A stretch of 26,675 nucleotides of DNA from JAFASC01 sp034669525 (GTDB lineage: Bacteria; Pseudomonadota; Alphaproteobacteria; Rhizobiales; Beijerinckiaceae): the NCBI GenBank assembly GCA_034669525.1, contig JAXDNH010000131.1:1-26675 (forward strand), given 5' to 3'. The notes below the pieces were generated by a model. It was not told where the DNA came from, ran no database searches, and saw nothing but the letters and a program-made list of their open reading frames with translations. This document shows, one piece after another, positions 22,594 to 26,675 of this stretch (the stretch's first letter is position 1; each line of letters begins with the position of its first letter). Both the position numbers and the translations under genes were made by a program.

Positions 22594-23584
22594 GCTGCAG
22601 TCGCCGCCTCCTCCACCACCCCATACAAATGACACGCCGTCTCATGACCCGGCGCCACCTCGCGGAATGCCGGCACAACAATCTTGCACGGCTCGAATGC
22701 ATGCGGGCAGCGCGTGTGGAAGGGGCAGCCAGGCGGCGGATTCATCGGGCTCGGCACGTCGCCCTGCAGAATACGCTTCTGCCGTTTGAGCCGGGGATTC
22801 GGCAAGGGGACGGCTGAGAGCAGCGCCTGCGTGTAGGGATGCAGCGGATTGCCGAAAACCTTCCGCTTCTCCGCCTGTTCGACGATCTTGCCGAGATACA
22901 TGACGGCCACGCGATGACTGATGTGCTCGACGACGGCGAGATCGTGCGCGACAAAGAGATAGGAGAGCCCCCGCTCCTGCTGCAAATCCATCAACAGGTT
23001 GATGACCTGCGCCTGGATGGAAACATCGAGCGCCGACACCGGCTCGTCTGCGATGATCAGTTTCGGGCTTAAGGCAAGCGCACGCGCGATGCTTATACGT
23101 TGGCGTTGCCCGCCCGAGAATTGGTGCGGATAGAGCTGCATTTGTGCTGGCCGCAATCCGACCTGCTCGAACAATTCTGCGACGCGCGGCTGCTTCTCTT
23201 TCCCGCGGCTGAGGCCGTGCACTTTGAGCGGTTCGCCGACGATGTCGGCGGCTTTCATGCGCGGATTGAGCGAGGAGAATGGATCTTGAAAGATCATCTG
23301 CAATTCGCGCCGATAGGGCTGCATCTCACGCCGAGAGAGACGCGTGACATCGTGGCCTTCGAGGCGGATCGTGCCGCTTGTCGGCTCGATCAGCCGCATT
23401 GCGGTGCGCGCCAGCGTCGACTTCCCGCACCCGCTTTCGCCGACGAGGCTCAATGTCTCGCCTTGCGCGACCTTGAAAGTGACGCCGTCGACGGCGAAAA
23501 CCGTGCCGGCGTTTCGCCGAAGCAGCCCCTTGCGCACCGGAAAATGCTTCTTCAGGGCAGTGACTTCGAGCACCGGCGGCGCGT

Positions 23585-23588
<4 letters not shown>
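22590..23588 (-). CDS. Dpp/Opp-type ABC transporter ATPase (DppF/OppF-like)
   Basis: It is the second ATPase of a peptide/opine/nickel-class importer. Seen: 332 residues with Walker A GESGCGKST (50-58), signature FSGGQRQR and Walker B LIIADEPVSALD. The C-terminal cysteine-rich oligopeptide domain has CPFHTRCPHAFEPCK and a later GHETACH. The ATG at 23588 overlaps the stop of the partner ATPase (ATGA), so the two are coupled; an in-frame extension to 23678 lies inside that gene and is unlikely. It is the last gene of the operon and ends convergent with aldolase 2. Substrate specificity is set by the binding protein, which is mostly outside the window. Confidence 0.94.
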
Positions 23589-24633
<1,045 letters not shown>

Positions 24634-24634
<1 letters not shown>

Positions 24635-25551
24635 CAGCTGCGCTGCCTCGGATCAAGTATGTCGCGCAAGGCATCGCCGAGCAGGTTCGTCCCGAACACG
24701 GTGAGGCTGATCGCGGCGCCGGGGAAAATCACCAGCCAGGGCGCAGTGCGCACATATTCCGCCGCCGATTCCGAGAGCATGCGTCCCCAGGAGGGGTAAG
24801 GCTCCGGGATGCCGAGGCCAAGAAACGACAGAGATGCCTCCGTCAGGATCGCGGCGCCGAGCTGCGCCGTCGCCAGCACGATCACCGGAGCCAGGGTGTT
24901 TGGCAGGACGTGGCGGACGGCGATGCGGAACTCGCTCATGCCGATCGCGCGTGCGGCTTCGACAAAGGGCAGTTCGCGTAGGGCCAGTGTATTGGAGCGG
25001 ATCACGCGGGCCACAGACGGCACAAGCGGAATTGCGATCGCGACGATCGTGTTCCTGAGCGATGGCCCGAGCGCGGCCGCCATCACCAACGCAAGGACCA
25101 GCAGAGGAAGCGCTTGCAGGATGTCGATGATACGCTGCGCAAGGAGATCGACCCAGCCGCCGAGATAGCCGGAACTCAAGCCGATGACGACGCCGAACAT
25201 GCAGCCGAGCAGCGTGGAGCCGATGCCGACCGCGAGCGAGATGCGTGCGCCGTGGACAATGCGGCTGTAGATATCGCGGCCCATGAAGTCTGCGCCCATC
25301 CAGTGGGCGGGGCTCGGCGGCGCAAGCGAGAGCGGAGCATCGGTCTGCAGGGGATCGTAGAGCGTGATGAGATCGGCAAAGAGGGCGCCGAACACGAACA
25401 CGCTCATGATGATCGCGCCGGCTGCGCCGAGCGGATGGTGCAAGACGAAATGACGGATGCCGCCGCGTATTCCGCTTGACCCGACCCCTGCGCGCTTCAG
25501 CTCGGCACCATAGGTGTCGGCGATCTCGATCCCCGAGTCGCTCACCGTCAT
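24634..25551 (-). CDS. Dpp/Opp-type ABC transporter permease (DppC/OppC-like)
   Basis: It is the second membrane subunit of the importer. Seen: 305 residues from ATG 25551. The extended N-terminal cytoplasmic and first helix region contains GAAGAIIMSVFVFGALFADL, followed by the OppC-type motif HWMGADFMGRDIYSRIVHGAR. The EAA cytoplasmic loop reads EAARAIGMSEFRIAVRHVLPN and the end is GDALRDILDPRQRS. An ATG at 25569 (six residues longer, overlapping the DppB-like stop) is an alternative; neither start has a strong ribosome site, consistent with coupling to the upstream gene. The stop overlaps the ATPase start. Confidence 0.93.
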
Positions 25552-25558
25552 GGGCGCT

Positions 25559-26506
25559 TCAACCGGCATATTTGATGCGGGGGTCCAGCGCCGCATAAGT
25601 AAGATCGACGAGAAAGTTAACCGTGACGACGACGATTGCGATGAACATGACAAGATTCTGCACGATCGGATAATCACGCGTGCGGATTGCCTCGACGAGA
25701 AATCGCGCCACTCCCGGAATGTTGAACACGGTTTCCGTGACGATGAGACCGCCGATCAGGAACGCTGCTTCGATGCCGACTATTGTCACCACGGGAAGCA
25801 GCGCGTTTCGCAGCGCGTGATTGTAGTTGACGGCACGGACGGAGGCGCCTTTGGCGCGTGCGGTGCGGATATAATCCTGGCGCAGCACTTCCAGCATCGA
25901 GGAGCGCGTGAGCCGCATGATCAGCGCGGAGGAGCGGAAGCCGACGGCGGCGGCAGGCACGCTGTAGAGCAGAAGCTCATCCCACAGGTTCTTGGCGGGT
26001 TCGGTATAGATCGGGATCGTGCCGAAGCGGGCAACAAAGACCATGAGGATCAGAAGGCCGAGCCAGAAGGCGGGCACCGATAAGCCGGTGAGACTAAGAA
26101 TGCGCAAGAGATAGTCCACCCCGGAATTCTGTCTCACCGCGCTGATCACGCCGAGCGGAATGCCCATCGCCACGGAAAAGATCAGCGCCATGAGCGCCAG
26201 TTTCGCCGTCACCGGAATGCGCGGCGCGATCTCGTCGAGCGCCGGTTTCTCCGAGACATAGGAATAGCCGAGATCGCCCCGCGCGATACCGCCGATCCAG
26301 GCGGCATATTGCACCGGAATGGGCTTATCGAGACCAAGCTCACGTTCGATCTTCACTTTCTCGGCCGGGTTCACCATGCCGGCCGAGTCGAACAGGATAT
26401 CGACGATGTTCCCCGGCACGACGCGGAGGAGGAAGAAGATGATGATGGAGATCCCGAACAGGGTCACGACCATCAGCATCAAGCGTCGCGTCAGGTAGGA
26501 GGCCAC
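25559..26506 (-). CDS. Dpp/Opp-type ABC transporter permease (DppB/OppB-like)
   Basis: It is the first membrane subunit of the importer. Seen: 315 residues with the family N-terminus MASYLTRRLMLMVVTLFGISI. A periplasmic segment follows with RELGLDKPIPVQYAAWIGGI and GDLGYSY. The later helices include the EAA-type loop RTARAKGASVRAVNYNHALRN, and the end is NFLVDLTYAALDPRIKY. GGAGGG lies nine bases before the ATG at 26506. It follows the binding-protein stop by 36 bp, giving the standard order binding protein, B, C, D, F. Confidence 0.94.
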   Translation of the reverse strand: MASYLTRRLMLMVVTLFGISIIIFFLLRVVPGNIVDILFDSAGMVNPAEKVKIERELGLDKPIPVQYAAWIGGIARGDLGYSYVSEKPALDEIAPRIPVTAKLALMALIFSVAMGIPLGVISAVRQNSGVDYLLRILSLTGLSVPAFWLGLLILMVFVARFGTIPIYTEPAKNLWDELLLYSVPAAAVGFRSSALIMRLTRSSMLEVLRQDYIRTARAKGASVRAVNYNHALRNALLPVVTIVGIEAAFLIGGLIVTETVFNIPGVARFLVEAIRTRDYPIVQNLVMFIAIVVVTVNFLVDLTYAALDPRIKYAG

Positions 26507-26542
26507 GTTCCCTCCGCCTTCATCTGCCGCAAGCGCGCCGCG

Positions 26543-26675
26543 TCACTTGTCGAGCCAGACGTCCTCGAAACGATAGCCGTTATACGAGCTGTTCACCATC
26601 GCCGTGTAGTTTTTCACGGCGGGGCGCCAGCAGGTCCCCTGGCGCGGGTGCATGATGATCGGGCGCGCGACATCC
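26543..26675 (-). CDS. Extracellular solute-binding protein (family 5), C-terminal end only
   Basis: Only the last 43 or so codons are inside the window. They include IIMHPRQGTCWRPAVKN and end YNGYRFEDVWLDK, the usual final segment of Dpp/Opp-type (SBP family 5) periplasmic binding proteins. It is on the same strand and directly ahead of the permease genes, so it should be the substrate-recognising part of this importer. The ligand cannot be judged from this fragment. Confidence 0.8.
   Translation of the reverse strand, partial: DVARPIIMHPRQGTCWRPAVKNYTAMVNSSYNGYRFEDVWLDK

Overview
The window reads as chromosomal DNA of a high-GC alphaproteobacterium, most likely Hyphomicrobiales (Rhizobiales; Bradyrhizobium/Xanthobacteraceae-like). 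This rests on the glmU-glmS pair, an opgGH pair whose periplasmic protein carries a Tat signal, a GcvA-type LysR regulator, and many small secreted or single-helix proteins of rhizobial style. The species assignment is inference. No gene-free stretch exceeds 300 bases; the longest are 14692-14962, 1851-2093, 18211-18429 and 16306-16508.

Layout. (1) 1-5815: cell-envelope genes. glmS (cut by the left edge) and glmU face left and make UDP-GlcNAc; the divergent opgG-opgH pair makes periplasmic glucans. (2) 5854-6707: a GNAT acetyltransferase and a small protein. (3) 6814-13412: catabolic block A. It holds a LysR regulator, a class II aldolase-like protein and a small secreted protein on the plus strand. 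Facing them is a minus-strand operon: FAD oxidoreductase, RraA-like aldolase, a split UxaA/sulfolactate-lyase-like enzyme (small and large subunits) and a 3-hydroxyisobutyrate-dehydrogenase-like protein. (4) 13515-16754: an accessory stretch starting at tRNA-Phe, with a 72-bp relic of a tyrosine integrase beside the tRNA. It then has a deazaflavin-reductase-like (Ddn) protein, small peptides, a stand-alone Pycsar-type transmembrane effector (PycTM/DUF5706-like), a Crp/Fnr regulator and a secreted peptide built from four 11-residue repeats. (5) 16831-19407: an HtrA/DegP-type protease, a second Crp/Fnr regulator and a small membrane protein. (6) 19514-26675: catabolic block B. It holds a two-subunit TPP decarboxylase resembling sulfopyruvate decarboxylase (ComD/ComE), a D-2-hydroxyacid dehydrogenase, a second class II aldolase-like protein and a Dpp/Opp-type ABC importer whose binding protein runs off the right edge.

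How it may work together. Blocks A and B carry paralogous class II aldolases and complementary enzymes for C3/C4 2-hydroxy- or 2-oxo-acids. A split SuyAB-like lyase, a ComDE-like decarboxylase and a SlcC-family dehydrogenase would together fit 3-sulfolactate/sulfopyruvate metabolism. No sulfoacetaldehyde acetyltransferase, sulfite exporter or sulfite oxidase is visible, so a non-sulfonated hydroxyacid remains equally possible. The most unusual accessory features are the orphan PycTM-like effector, the tRNA-Phe integrase scar and the repeat peptide.
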